A stretch of 64,000 nt of DNA, taken from assembly GCF_019145435.1 (NCBI RefSeq), contig NZ_JAHSTS010000001.1:696001-760000 (forward strand), read 5' to 3'. Position 1 is the stretch's first letter. Every line of letters begins with the position of its first letter. The translations under genes were made by a program, and so were the position numbers. Shown here piece after piece: positions 54,101 to 62,942 of the stretch. The DNA comes from Pseudomonas ekonensis (GTDB lineage Bacteria > Pseudomonadota > Gammaproteobacteria > Pseudomonadales > Pseudomonadaceae). The notes below the pieces were generated by a model. It saw only the letters and a program-made list of their open reading frames with translations. It had not been told where the DNA came from and did not search any database.

Positions 54101-55844
54101 GGGAATGACCGGCACTGGGCCTGAGGAACTGGGCGTGCGTTTTCATGGAGTGGGGCTCGGTGTGCCGCGTCGGTTCTCCGAAATCGGCTTGCACTACTCC
54201 TTCGCCTGCGACGACATCAAGGACGGCAGCTTTGCCTTGCGGCTCGGGGCCGAGCGGTTGGCGAACCTGTCGCCGGCCAATGCGATGTCGTTGGGCATCG
54301 GTGAGCGGGTCTTTGACATCATCGTTCCTGAGCAGGCACGGCAGGTACTGGAGTGGGGGCAAACGCTTGAAGCGCGGGTAACGTTGGTGGCGAGCACCAC
54401 GCGCAGGCCGATGGTGGGACACACCATCACCTGGCATAGCCCTGAGCTCGGCACGGTGACCTCGGTCACCGACTTCTACGGCGAGGCGATCATTCGCTTC
54501 ATTCCCCAAACACCGGGGGCGGTGGAGCTGACCGCTTCGGTAGGCGATGGGGAACATGCCAGATCGGTAACGCTTTCGTACGTCATCGATCAACCACGCG
54601 AGATTGAGTCGCTGTCCAGCCCCAAACCCAGCGGCCACTTGGGCGAGTTGGTTTCGGCGGTCGTTCATGTGGTTTCGGCGTTGACGGGGGAGCCTTTGCC
54701 GAATGTTGAGGTGCAGTGGGATTACCCCGACAGGACGATTGCGCCGACGAGTACGGATGCGCAAGGCAATGCCCGGGTGCAGTTCAGGCTTTCGGGTAAT
54801 CGACGGGGGCTTCTGGAGGCTGTTGTCACGGGTGGGTTAGCTGGCTGGGAGGTGAAACAAATGGTTTTCGAGTTGGTGCCAAATGCCAATACCTGGTTGC
54901 AAGAGTTCAGACCTTACGTCGACGGAAGGGCAACTGATTGGGAAGACCTGAAGTTGAATTTACTTGCGGGAGGAGAGTGCGAACTGACTCTGGACTATCG
55001 ATACAGTTGGTTGATCGGAGACAAAGACGCTCAAATTGCACTTCAGTACAAACAAGGTTCTGAGAGAGAGGATCTGACTTTCGACCCGCCTTTAGGCAAA
55101 CTTGTGATGATGGCGCAAGGTACGACTTCGCTGAGCTGGATTATCTCAACCGAAGGCGCATCGACTGGTAGCTGCGAACTGGAGTTCGTGATGCCACTGT
55201 TGACGGAGTTGCCGCACTCTCCGCCGGTGTCGGTTGAAGTTGTGAATGTTGCGCAGGATGTGGATATCACTTTTGATGCTTTTACGATCAGCCTGGAGTC
55301 GGGAGCAACAGCCTATCCTTGCCATGGTGCAAATCACACCTTTACGGTGAAGCCAAAGGTAGGTAGCCAATTGCGGAACAGGAAAGTGAAATGGGTGTGG
55401 GGAGGGGAGCCCGCTGAGAATCTGGGGATTGTGGTTGCACCTCCAATGAATGTAGAGCGCGAGCTGACTTCTGGCGGGTTGTCGTGGTCTTTGGATTGTC
55501 GCAACACTGCTCGCAATGGTGATTTTTCGTTGCGACTGGAGATTGTGGATTTTGAGAATGCTTCAGCGCAAATAGAAGTGTCATTGGGGCACAACTTAGT
55601 GACAGCTGAGCGTTGGTTGGTAGAACATGAGCCACACCCGGGTGAGCCATTCCCGATTAGGTTTCACTATATTCGCGCAACTTCAAGTTTTTTGAACGTT
55701 CCCGTGCAAGGTGTTCGGGTGGATCTCAACCGAGGCGGGTCGAGGTATGTGTATACAGACTCAAAAGGTGAGGTCTCTGTCCGCGAGGATATGTCCTTCG
55801 ATGGGTTATGGATAACCAATCGATACGACGGAACTAACGTTTGA
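51126..55844 (+). CDS. Giant repeat protein: invasin-type Ig domains alternating with an unrecognised module
   Basis: A 1572-residue protein with no signal peptide. After a unique N-terminal region of about 200 residues, invasin (Big_1)-type Ig domains such as SYYTGQSIAGQTVKWGLKGQ and SALTGEPLPNVEVQWDYPD alternate with a second module of about 95 residues. That module has a W-G-x-x-P-E-x-L-G-V segment, then LxWxFxC and DGxFxLxL, then SxxNAMSLG; I count about six copies and do not recognise it. The last quarter (after about 54850) is poorer in G+C. It overlaps the TcA-2 stop by 8 bases, so it is translationally tied to the toxin. A cell-binding or assembly partner of the Tc is a guess from context. 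Confidence 0.78.
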   Translation: MGNPIIQAMQSMVLNGDFTQSFTQWVKGPVNPLALAIETEFYQGEMTKFLAAAEEASLHQEISVPWDLSADARYFLSFLFESRHGEAGRLRIEVVGSPDVATEIELPAGSRRDPQRDRERLADGLPLEFLPTEFNVELQLPLKRHDRIKVSVFSPKNPPGNYVDKICITRIRLDLHLVPADMEALAFDEQVLAQWDPSKTLHLCLGATSLSAHRLRFVARPDNPWSGTGASLVSDDNPFGAVIAEPAWGVDQSLDLPWALDCPIVGEDGPYLFTLNLLNRFHADPYPVRVSLGHHRLVFRETQQPAYYPVLEYAQSVQVGVQVASYYTGQSIAGQTVKWGLKGQAQTTSVVTDDNGWAYFDFQPVSAGDFQVQATVESPYYESGVTTEEIAVRALATDPLKEVMAVVEGAPTPWHERTGYPNRGSTYRLGVRVPAGSPLFGTEIAMHWQGDSAEQLGVQVEPELQRFVAVESANLHWDFACEDRLDGVFRLHLQCSKLKSPSASKPMSLARNLVRIGEVQEANKYPVVDENESVLLRVQVVHVVASGEGDPVSNAMVDWATPEGSVSTRSGAGGWASVLYRPTRAGDHVVTAKVRAHEDAVSEERPFDVKALATSPWKNQVTMTLDGLPLDLVELGIVCRRGVSHTLKVVPASGSSLLNQPVTLNWRGTAPAIGLSVSHIGTPRTLVAQGLEWTFSSQAGTSVSSLFALALSSPVLQAPRELFGRLLSADLADELSLSLDQVSAQVGDAFYPCLGARHRFRILPNPLGPLTGLNVMLDWRGTPPEALSATVEPPLTTPQSFSDGGVIWTLDFTASEKGGEFSLTLSLPQLAATAPASAMQLDHNKLRIDRYRETAVDPVVGQDAAWQWVRLESAFTGLPVEGASVEWVAQGKSTEMASGKDGWAGFGFTPTVAGEQVVEARVLSRFDGYREHRAMTVEGLATDPWRGVLLRFDGQETRLFGERTRFPRRKGEHRLEILAEEGSPLLDRHLTLGMTGTGPEELGVRFHGVGLGVPRRFSEIGLHYSFACDDIKDGSFALRLGAERLANLSPANAMSLGIGERVFDIIVPEQARQVLEWGQTLEARVTLVASTTRRPMVGHTITWHSPELGTVTSVTDFYGEAIIRFIPQTPGAVELTASVGDGEHARSVTLSYVIDQPREIESLSSPKPSGHLGELVSAVVHVVSALTGEPLPNVEVQWDYPDRTIAPTSTDAQGNARVQFRLSGNRRGLLEAVVTGGLAGWEVKQMVFELVPNANTWLQEFRPYVDGRATDWEDLKLNLLAGGECELTLDYRYSWLIGDKDAQIALQYKQGSEREDLTFDPPLGKLVMMAQGTTSLSWIISTEGASTGSCELEFVMPLLTELPHSPPVSVEVVNVAQDVDITFDAFTISLESGATAYPCHGANHTFTVKPKVGSQLRNRKVKWVWGGEPAENLGIVVAPPMNVERELTSGGLSWSLDCRNTARNGDFSLRLEIVDFENASAQIEVSLGHNLVTAERWLVEHEPHPGEPFPIRFHYIRATSSFLNVPVQGVRVDLNRGGSRYVYTDSKGEVSVREDMSFDGLWITNRYDGTNV

Positions 55845-55897
55845 AAAAGTGGGATTTTAGGCATCAACATCGATTTCCTCTCGTGTCGGCGTTGATG

Positions 55898-57226
55898 TCA
55901 TCCTCCGTCCTTCTTCCACCCCAGATAGCGTGTAACCAACTCAGCACCCAACTCCTCGGGCCGAACGTCCACCACCGGAGCCCCATGAGCCCCCAACCGC
56001 TCATGGAGCTCCGCCCGCGCGTTGAGATAATCCACCGCGCCGCAGTACGCCAACGCTTCATCCAGCGTCTGCACCGGTGAGCTGCGAACCCGGTCAAGCG
56101 TCGCCTCGCGCAAACTGGCCACCAGCACCTGATGCTGTTGGCTCAGGTGTTTGACCGCCACGTGCAGATCATCGTCATCCTCATCGCGCAGGTTGGTCAC
56201 CAGCACCACCAGGGCCCGGCGCTTCTGCCGTGTCAGGAAGCGCTGGGCAGCGCTCTGGTAATCGGCCGAGCGCCGGCTGCTTTCAAGGTCATGGACAGCG
56301 TTGAGCAATACATTGAGCTGCCCGCTGCCCTTGATCGGCGCGAGGTAGCGTTCCTGCTCTCCGGCAAAGGTGCACAACCCCACCGCATCTCCCTGGCGCA
56401 ACGCCACATAGCTCAACAGCAGACACGCATTCAACGCATGGTCGAAATGCGACAGCTCATCATCCTGGCTGCGCATGCGCCGTCCGCAGTCGAGCATGAA
56501 GATGATCTGCTGGTCGCGCTCGTCCTGGTACTCGCGGGCGATCGGCGTGCGCTGGCGGGCGGTGGCTTTCCAGTCGATCTGGCGCAGGCTGTCGCCTTCG
56601 CGGAACTCGCGTAACTGGTGGAATTCCAGGCCTTGCCCGCGCCGTTGCCGCTGGCGTACGCCGAGCTGGCTGAGCCAGTTGTCCACCGCCAGCAGTTGCC
56701 CGCCGTAGAGCCGGGCGAAGTCGGGGTAGACGCGGGTGTGGTCAAGCACGGGCAACAGGCGTTTGCCCGACCACAGGCCCAAGGGGCTCGGCAGGTTGAG
56801 CTCGCAATGCTCGAAACGGAAGTGGCCGCGCTTGAGCGGCCGCACGCGGTAGCCGACCCGGCTGCGTTGGCCCGGCAGTAGCTCGGCCGTCAGCGGCAGG
56901 TGTTCGAAGTCGAGGCCGTCCGGCACATGGTCGAACAGCCGGAGGCGTAACGGTTCGGCAAAGTCGTGACCGACCTCCAGATGCACTTCGCCCCAGCGGC
57001 CGAGCGCCAGGCTGCCCGGCACTTGCCGGTGGACACGGGGCAAGGGCAGGCGCTGGAGGCGCACGGCATCCAGGACCGCCAGGGCCAGCAATGCCAGGAG
57101 CATGCCCCAGTTGACCGCCTGCAGGGTGGGTGGCGTGTCGATGTCCAATGCGCTCAGGCTGCCCAGCAGCACGCCGAGGGTCAGCAGGGCCGACAGCCAG
57201 ACCAGCAGCCGTTTCGACGGTTTCAC
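55898..57226 (-). CDS. DUF58 protein of the MoxR operon
   Basis: A 442-residue protein with two N-terminal membrane helices (residues about 7-55) and a cytoplasmic DUF58 domain, a von Willebrand-A-like fold. The diagnostic motif is EFHQLREFREGDSLRQIDWK (about residues 215-235), followed by FMLDCGRRMR. DUF58 proteins work with MoxR AAA+ ATPases in poorly understood chaperone or envelope-stress functions. The start is GTG behind AAGGGGGG. It is the last gene of the operon, separated from moxR by a 148-base gap with a REPIN. It converges on the giant Ig-like gene; only 53 bases separate the stops and no convincing terminator is seen. Confidence 0.88.
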   Translation of the reverse strand: MKPSKRLLVWLSALLTLGVLLGSLSALDIDTPPTLQAVNWGMLLALLALAVLDAVRLQRLPLPRVHRQVPGSLALGRWGEVHLEVGHDFAEPLRLRLFDHVPDGLDFEHLPLTAELLPGQRSRVGYRVRPLKRGHFRFEHCELNLPSPLGLWSGKRLLPVLDHTRVYPDFARLYGGQLLAVDNWLSQLGVRQRQRRGQGLEFHQLREFREGDSLRQIDWKATARQRTPIAREYQDERDQQIIFMLDCGRRMRSQDDELSHFDHALNACLLLSYVALRQGDAVGLCTFAGEQERYLAPIKGSGQLNVLLNAVHDLESSRRSADYQSAAQRFLTRQKRRALVVLVTNLRDEDDDDLHVAVKHLSQQHQVLVASLREATLDRVRSSPVQTLDEALAYCGAVDYLNARAELHERLGAHGAPVVDVRPEELGAELVTRYLGWKKDGG

Positions 57227-57241
57227 GGGTGCGCCCCCCTT

Positions 57242-57357
57242 GTGGTGAGGGAGCTTGCTCCCGCCGGGCTGCGCAGCAGACCTGAATAGGCGTGACGACT
57301 CAGCGGGACGGTTATGCGACCGCTGCGCAGCCGAGCGGGAGTAAGCGCCTTCACCAC
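57242..57357. repeat. REPIN of another family between moxR and DUF58 genes
   Basis: GTGGTGAGGGAGCTTGCTC and its diverged inverted copy (ending CGCCTTCACCAC) flank a second inverted pair, GGGCTGCGCAGC / GCTGCGCAGCC. It fills the gap between two genes of one operon. It differs in sequence from the REPs elsewhere in the window. Confidence 0.7.
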
Positions 57358-57374
57358 ACGCGGGATGGGCATGC

Positions 57375-58372
<998 letters not shown>

Positions 58373-58376
<4 letters not shown>

Positions 58377-59536
58377 AGGGCGTTCCTCAAGGATTGCAGG
58401 TGGGCGACCTGCCGGCTGAATTCGGCGCTGGAGAGGCGTTGCTTGCGCACCGGGCTCAGGGCCTGGCTGATGGCGCGGGTCGGCTGTCGGGTCAGGCGCG
58501 ACAGCGCCAGCCATTGCTCGGCCACGTTCAATTGATCGAAGCCCGGGTGCCGGCGTCGGGCCCGGCGCAGCACATCCTGTTGCAGGGCTTGCAGCAGCGT
58601 TCGCTGACCGTTGTGGCGCAGGATGAAACCGGCGCTGGCGCGCAGATGCTCCCGCAATTGCCGGCGTCCGCCGGGAGCGGGCGCCAGGACCGGCCCGTGG
58701 CGGACACCGGCGTGCCACAGCCACAAAAGGATCAGGGCCGACAGGGCCACGATGGCTTGCGGGAAGTGGCGCCAGAGCAGGGACGGCAGCCCCTCGCGAA
58801 CGGTGTTGAACAGCAGGGTCACCGAGGTGTCGGCGCTCAGGTACCAGAGCAGCCAGGCGTTGTCGTACCGGGCGATGTCCGGGGTTTTCCAGAGCTCGGC
58901 ATCGGTGACCACGGTGATCGTGCCGACACCGTAGGGCAGTTGCATCATGTGGGTGGCCCTGCCGCTGTTGGCCCAGGCCTGGGCCAGGTTCTTCGGGTCT
59001 TCCAGATGAAAGTCGGTGTCGAAACCGATGTAGGCCGGGGCGTCTTCGTCTTCCAGGTACAGCTTGGTCAAGTCGGGGTAGGGGTCGTCCGCCGGATCCG
59101 GCGCAGGTTCTTTCAGATCCTTGCTCAGCGACTGGTGCAGTTGCACGCGGTCGAGCAACAGGTCGTTGCTTTGGCCGCTGCGTTCGTCCCACAGCGACTC
59201 GGCGACGAACACCAGCCGCCCGCCGGCGCGGGCCCAGTTGAGCGTTTGATCGACCTGGCGCGGGGTCATGTTCGAACGGTCGCCGAACAGCAGCAATGTG
59301 TGCCGGCGCGGGTCGATGCCGGGCAAGGCATCCAGGCTTTCGGCATGGCTGACGGACAGCCCCCGCCCGCGCAGGAACAGCTCCGCCGCGAGGTAAGGAT
59401 TGGCCTGCGCGGCGGGTGAGGGGCCGTGGTCGATCACGCTCTGGTAGGGTTCGGCCTTGAGGTACAGGTAGAGGCACAGCGCGCCCAGCAGGGCGATGGC
59501 CAATGCGCCGGCCAGCCTCACGGCGCGCCGGTTCAA
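58373..59536 (-). CDS. DUF4350 membrane protein of the MoxR operon
   Basis: A 387-residue protein with an N-terminal membrane helix (LAGALAIALLGALCLYLYL), an exported domain with DUF4350 features (RHTLLLFGDRSNMTPRQVDQ and WARAGGRLVFVAESLW), a second helix (AIVALSALILLWLWHAGV) and a cytoplasmic tail. The start is probably TTG, overlapping the stop of the DUF4129 gene (TTGA); a GTG 15 bases later is possible. Overlaps on both sides show tight coupling. DUF4350 proteins are found beside MoxR and DUF58 genes; the molecular function is unknown. Confidence 0.82.
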
Positions 59537-61074
59537 CGCGCGGCCCCCGGGCCGAACAGGGTGCGCCAGCCGTCGCACAGTTCCTGTTGCAGGTGCGTGG
59601 CGGGCAACCGGTGCCCGTAGGCCATGTTCTGCCAGTGCCCGGTCAGGCTGCGGCTGAACGCGAGCAGGTCCGGACGCTGCAACCGCTCGATCTGTGTCAG
59701 CACCTGGTGTTCGGTGTCGGCGGGTTTGAGCGTCAGGCCGAAGTCGTGCAGCAGATGGCTGAGCAGGCCCCGGTAGAGCAGGCCCAGCGCCGCCCGGGGT
59801 TGGGTGGCCCAAAGCTGTTCGGCGCTGGCGGCGATGTCGTCGGGCAGCGTTTCCTGATTCAGGTCGAGGCCGAAGGCCTGCTGCGGTACGGGGCTCTGCG
59901 GGCGTGACGGCATCTTCGGACGACGGCCGGCAAATGCCTGAAGCCAATCGCGATAGCGCCAGATCAGCCAGCCGAGCGCGGCCGACAAGGCGCCCCACAA
60001 CAGCACTTCGATCAATTGCGCCAGGCCGTCGAAATGCCGGCCGTCCAGCCAGTCGAACAGCGTTTCCAGCCATTGCGGCACGCCGCCTTCGCGGGCGTTT
60101 TCTGACGGTTCGGGATCGTCGCCGAAGCGGTAGCGGGTGACGGTTTCCGGGTTCTTGAACGGCGGTTGCTCCAGCAACGCCTTGATGTCATCGCGGGAGG
60201 CCTGGCTGGTGAGAGGCTGGTGCAGCAGGCGCGGTGCCTCCGGGGCGTCGGCCGGTTCTGCCCGGGCGGTCGGCGGGGCCGGCAACTGCAAGGCGAACGC
60301 CAGCAACAGGATCGGTGCGATGCTGCTCAGGCGCTGGCGCAGACGCCGGAACGCCAGTTCGATGTCCCAGGCCTCCAGCACGGTGCGCCGGTTCAGGTAA
60401 AGGCTGAAGCCGCAGGCCACGTAGACCGGCCCCCACGCCACCAGCACCAGGGCGTAGAAGGCGTTGGTCAGGTGTTCCAGCCAGAGCCAGTCCTGGTCGG
60501 CGGCCAGGATCAGGCTTTGCCAGTCCCAATCGGTTTCCACCTGTTGCGGCAGCAGCAGGTAGAACACCACCATCAGGCCGATCCACAGCGCCGTTTCGAG
60601 ATGGACGCCGATGATCGTCAGCCACTGCGCCGCCCCCGCATTGCGTTGCAGCAGCACTCGCAGACGCTGCTGGCGCGCGCTGCCGGACAGGCCTTCGAGC
60701 TGCACCACCGGCAGCAGGAAGCTGCGGCTCAGGCTCAGGCGGCGCCAGGTCAGGCTGGCGAGCAACTGCGGCTTGAGCAGGCGCGGCCATTCCCGCAGGG
60801 CCTGTTTCAGGGTCGGCGTTTCACCGAACAAGGCTTTGGAGAGGATGTACAGCGGCAAGCGTTCGTAGGCCGGCTTCAGCCACCAGAAAATGAACAGGGC
60901 CAGCGACGGCGAACGCCACAGCGACAGGCTCAGCAGGGCGAACACCGGCAAGGTGACGAGGGCCCAGCTGGTCATCAGCAGGCGCCGGTGTCGCTGGCTC
61001 ATCAGCACGCCCAGATCCATGGCTTCCCAGGTCGAGCGCGGACGGATCGCCACGGTGGCGTCACTCAGGCGCAT
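59533..61074 (-). CDS. DUF4129 membrane protein of the MoxR operon
   Basis: A 513-residue polytopic protein. Hydrophobic helices lie near residues 35-60 (LVTLPVFALLSLSLW), 175-200, 215-245 and about 280, with another near 385 (LLWGALSAALGWLIWRY). The C-terminal DUF4129 domain includes RAALGLLYRGLLSHLLHDFG and the TEHQVLTQIE segment. The start is the ATG giving MRLSDATVAI, which overlaps the SpoIIM gene end by 14 bases. Its role within the MoxR system is unknown. Confidence 0.82.
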   Translation of the reverse strand: MRLSDATVAIRPRSTWEAMDLGVLMSQRHRRLLMTSWALVTLPVFALLSLSLWRSPSLALFIFWWLKPAYERLPLYILSKALFGETPTLKQALREWPRLLKPQLLASLTWRRLSLSRSFLLPVVQLEGLSGSARQQRLRVLLQRNAGAAQWLTIIGVHLETALWIGLMVVFYLLLPQQVETDWDWQSLILAADQDWLWLEHLTNAFYALVLVAWGPVYVACGFSLYLNRRTVLEAWDIELAFRRLRQRLSSIAPILLLAFALQLPAPPTARAEPADAPEAPRLLHQPLTSQASRDDIKALLEQPPFKNPETVTRYRFGDDPEPSENAREGGVPQWLETLFDWLDGRHFDGLAQLIEVLLWGALSAALGWLIWRYRDWLQAFAGRRPKMPSRPQSPVPQQAFGLDLNQETLPDDIAASAEQLWATQPRAALGLLYRGLLSHLLHDFGLTLKPADTEHQVLTQIERLQRPDLLAFSRSLTGHWQNMAYGHRLPATHLQQELCDGWRTLFGPGAAR

Positions 61075-62038
61075 GGCGGGCCTTTCCGGCAAACAGCAGG
61101 TAGGCGGCCACCACGGCCCAAAGCCCCGCGCCGACCCCGTACTTGGTCAGCGGCGCCACGGTGGCGCGCGACGACCAGTAGGCCTCGATGAAGGCCGCGA
61201 TCAGCAGGAACAGCATGACCCCGCACACCAGCGACACGCTTTGGCGCGCGGCGTGCCGGAGCGCTTCGCCGCGGGTCAGGCGCCCAGGGGCGACCAAGGC
61301 CCAGCCCAGCTTCAGCCCCGCCGCCCCGGACAGGGCGATGGACGTGAGCTCGAAGGCGCCGTGACCGACCACGAACGACCAGAACGGCTGGCCGAAACCG
61401 ATGGCGCTCAGGTGCCCGGCCACCGCGCCGATGAACAGGCCGTTGTAGACCAGGTAGAAAACGCTGCCCAGGCCGAGCAGCAGACCGCCGGCGAACGTCT
61501 GGAAGGCGATGCCGATGTTATGCATGACGTAGTAGCCGAACATCACCCAGTCTTCGCTGGCCGCCCGTTCGGTCGGCCGCCCGAGATGGCCGGCGGCCGG
61601 GTCGTACATGCTTTGCGCCTCGCGCACCTGGTCGGCGGGAATCAGGGTGTACACCAGGTCAGGGAACAGCCGCACCAGCACGCCGAAACCGATCAGGCTG
61701 ACGAAGAACAGCAGGGCGGCGGTCAGCACGAACCGCCATTCATCGCGCACCGTGCGGGGAAACCCGGCAAGGACGAACCCCGCCAGGCCGGCGCCGGCCC
61801 GGCTGCGCTGGCGGTACAGTTGCTGATGGCCGCGCAGCGCCTGCTGCTGCAGCGAGTCGATCAGGAAACTGCTGTAGCCCCGCTCCTGCGCCAGCGCCAG
61901 GTGCTGGCAGAGCCGGCGGTAGGCCTTGGGGAAGCCGGCCACCTGCGAGGTGTCCTTGCCTCGCTCCAGGCGTTCGAGCGCCAGCGCGAAACGCTCCCAT
62001 TCGGCCTTGTGGCGGTTTTCGAAGAGGCTCTGCTTCAT
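61061..62038 (-). CDS. Stage II sporulation protein M family (DUF95) membrane protein
   Basis: A 325-residue membrane protein of the SpoIIM/DUF95 family, common in non-sporulating bacteria beside MoxR genes. A cytoplasmic N-terminal helical part (residues 1-100, with FENRHKAEWERFALALERLE) precedes at least five membrane helices, including LTAALLFFVSLIGFGVLVRL, FAGGLLLGLGSVFYLVYNGL and a GHGAFELTSIALSGAAGLKL segment typical of the family. The start codon overlaps the stop of the RDD gene (ATGA). Function in Pseudomonas is not established. Confidence 0.88.
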   Translation of the reverse strand: MKQSLFENRHKAEWERFALALERLERGKDTSQVAGFPKAYRRLCQHLALAQERGYSSFLIDSLQQQALRGHQQLYRQRSRAGAGLAGFVLAGFPRTVRDEWRFVLTAALLFFVSLIGFGVLVRLFPDLVYTLIPADQVREAQSMYDPAAGHLGRPTERAASEDWVMFGYYVMHNIGIAFQTFAGGLLLGLGSVFYLVYNGLFIGAVAGHLSAIGFGQPFWSFVVGHGAFELTSIALSGAAGLKLGWALVAPGRLTRGEALRHAARQSVSLVCGVMLFLLIAAFIEAYWSSRATVAPLTKYGVGAGLWAVVAAYLLFAGKARHAPE

Positions 62039-62760
62039 GTCGGGCCCAGCAGGCCGCGGGCGATGCCGTTGAGCTCGCCGACCGCCTTCGGTGCGCTGAT
62101 GTGCAGCGGCTGTGCGAGCAGGGCGGCGAGTTCGTTGACCCGTGCCGGCGACAGTTCGCCCTGGCGTTCGGCGAAACCGAGCAGGGCCCGTTGCTCGCCC
62201 AAGGTGAGGGGCACCGGACAACGGCGGGGAACTGCCTCGGGCAATGACGGAGCCCGTGGCGGGGTTTCGCCGTAGACCACCAGCGTGCCGGCGGCGATGT
62301 CGCCCAGGCGTTTGAAGGTCGGGTGCTGCAGGCAACTGAGGGCGCCGAGGAAGTAGCCGAAGGGCATCAGGTCGACGACGCGCAGCAGGTTGCGCAGCAG
62401 CGAGGCCGACCAGCCGACCGGCGTGCCGTCGTCGTGCACCACCCGCAGGCCCATCCATTGCTTGCCCGGCGAACGGCCCTGGCGCAGCACCTCGAACAGC
62501 ACCATGTACCACCAGCTCACCCCGAACAGCAGGAGCGAACCCAGCCCCATGCCGAGCCTGCCCAGCGCCGCGAGCACCATGAACAGCACGCCGAGCGCCG
62601 CTCCCCGCAGGGCCAGGTCGATGGCGAACGCCACTGCGCGCACCGGCAGCCCGGCCGGGCGCAAGGGCAGGTCGATGCCTTCCGGCGTCTCGACCTGATG
62701 CCGGGTGTCCTGCGGCGTAACCAGCGGTGCTTTCCTTGGCGGTGCTGAAGGCTCGAACAT
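62035..62760 (-). CDS. RDD-family membrane protein, first gene of the MoxR operon
   Basis: A 241-residue protein with an RDD domain (residues about 30-165). The conserved Arg and Asp residues are seen in VRAVAFAIDLALRGAALGVL (R and D of the first helix) and the later D in RVVDLMPFGYFLG. GRSPGKQWMGLRVV is the usual conserved loop. The C-terminal 70 residues are cytoplasmic. It leads the operon; a promoter is expected in the 182-base gap that separates it from the divergent sbcB gene, where I see no clear motif. Confidence 0.88.
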   Translation of the reverse strand: MFEPSAPPRKAPLVTPQDTRHQVETPEGIDLPLRPAGLPVRAVAFAIDLALRGAALGVLFMVLAALGRLGMGLGSLLLFGVSWWYMVLFEVLRQGRSPGKQWMGLRVVHDDGTPVGWSASLLRNLLRVVDLMPFGYFLGALSCLQHPTFKRLGDIAAGTLVVYGETPPRAPSLPEAVPRRCPVPLTLGEQRALLGFAERQGELSPARVNELAALLAQPLHISAPKAVGELNGIARGLLGPT

Positions 62761-62942
62761 GGGCTACCTGAGATGTCGCCGAATGGGGATACGAGTGCGT
62801 CCGATGCTAGCAGCCTCTTGGGGGAAAACGACATAACTATGTATTGCACACCGCGCCGCGAAATGTGCCCGAATGATGCCGCGCTGGTCGTGACGACGGT
62901 CGAGCGCCTAGACTTCGCCGATCTTCAGTTCAGGAACACCCC

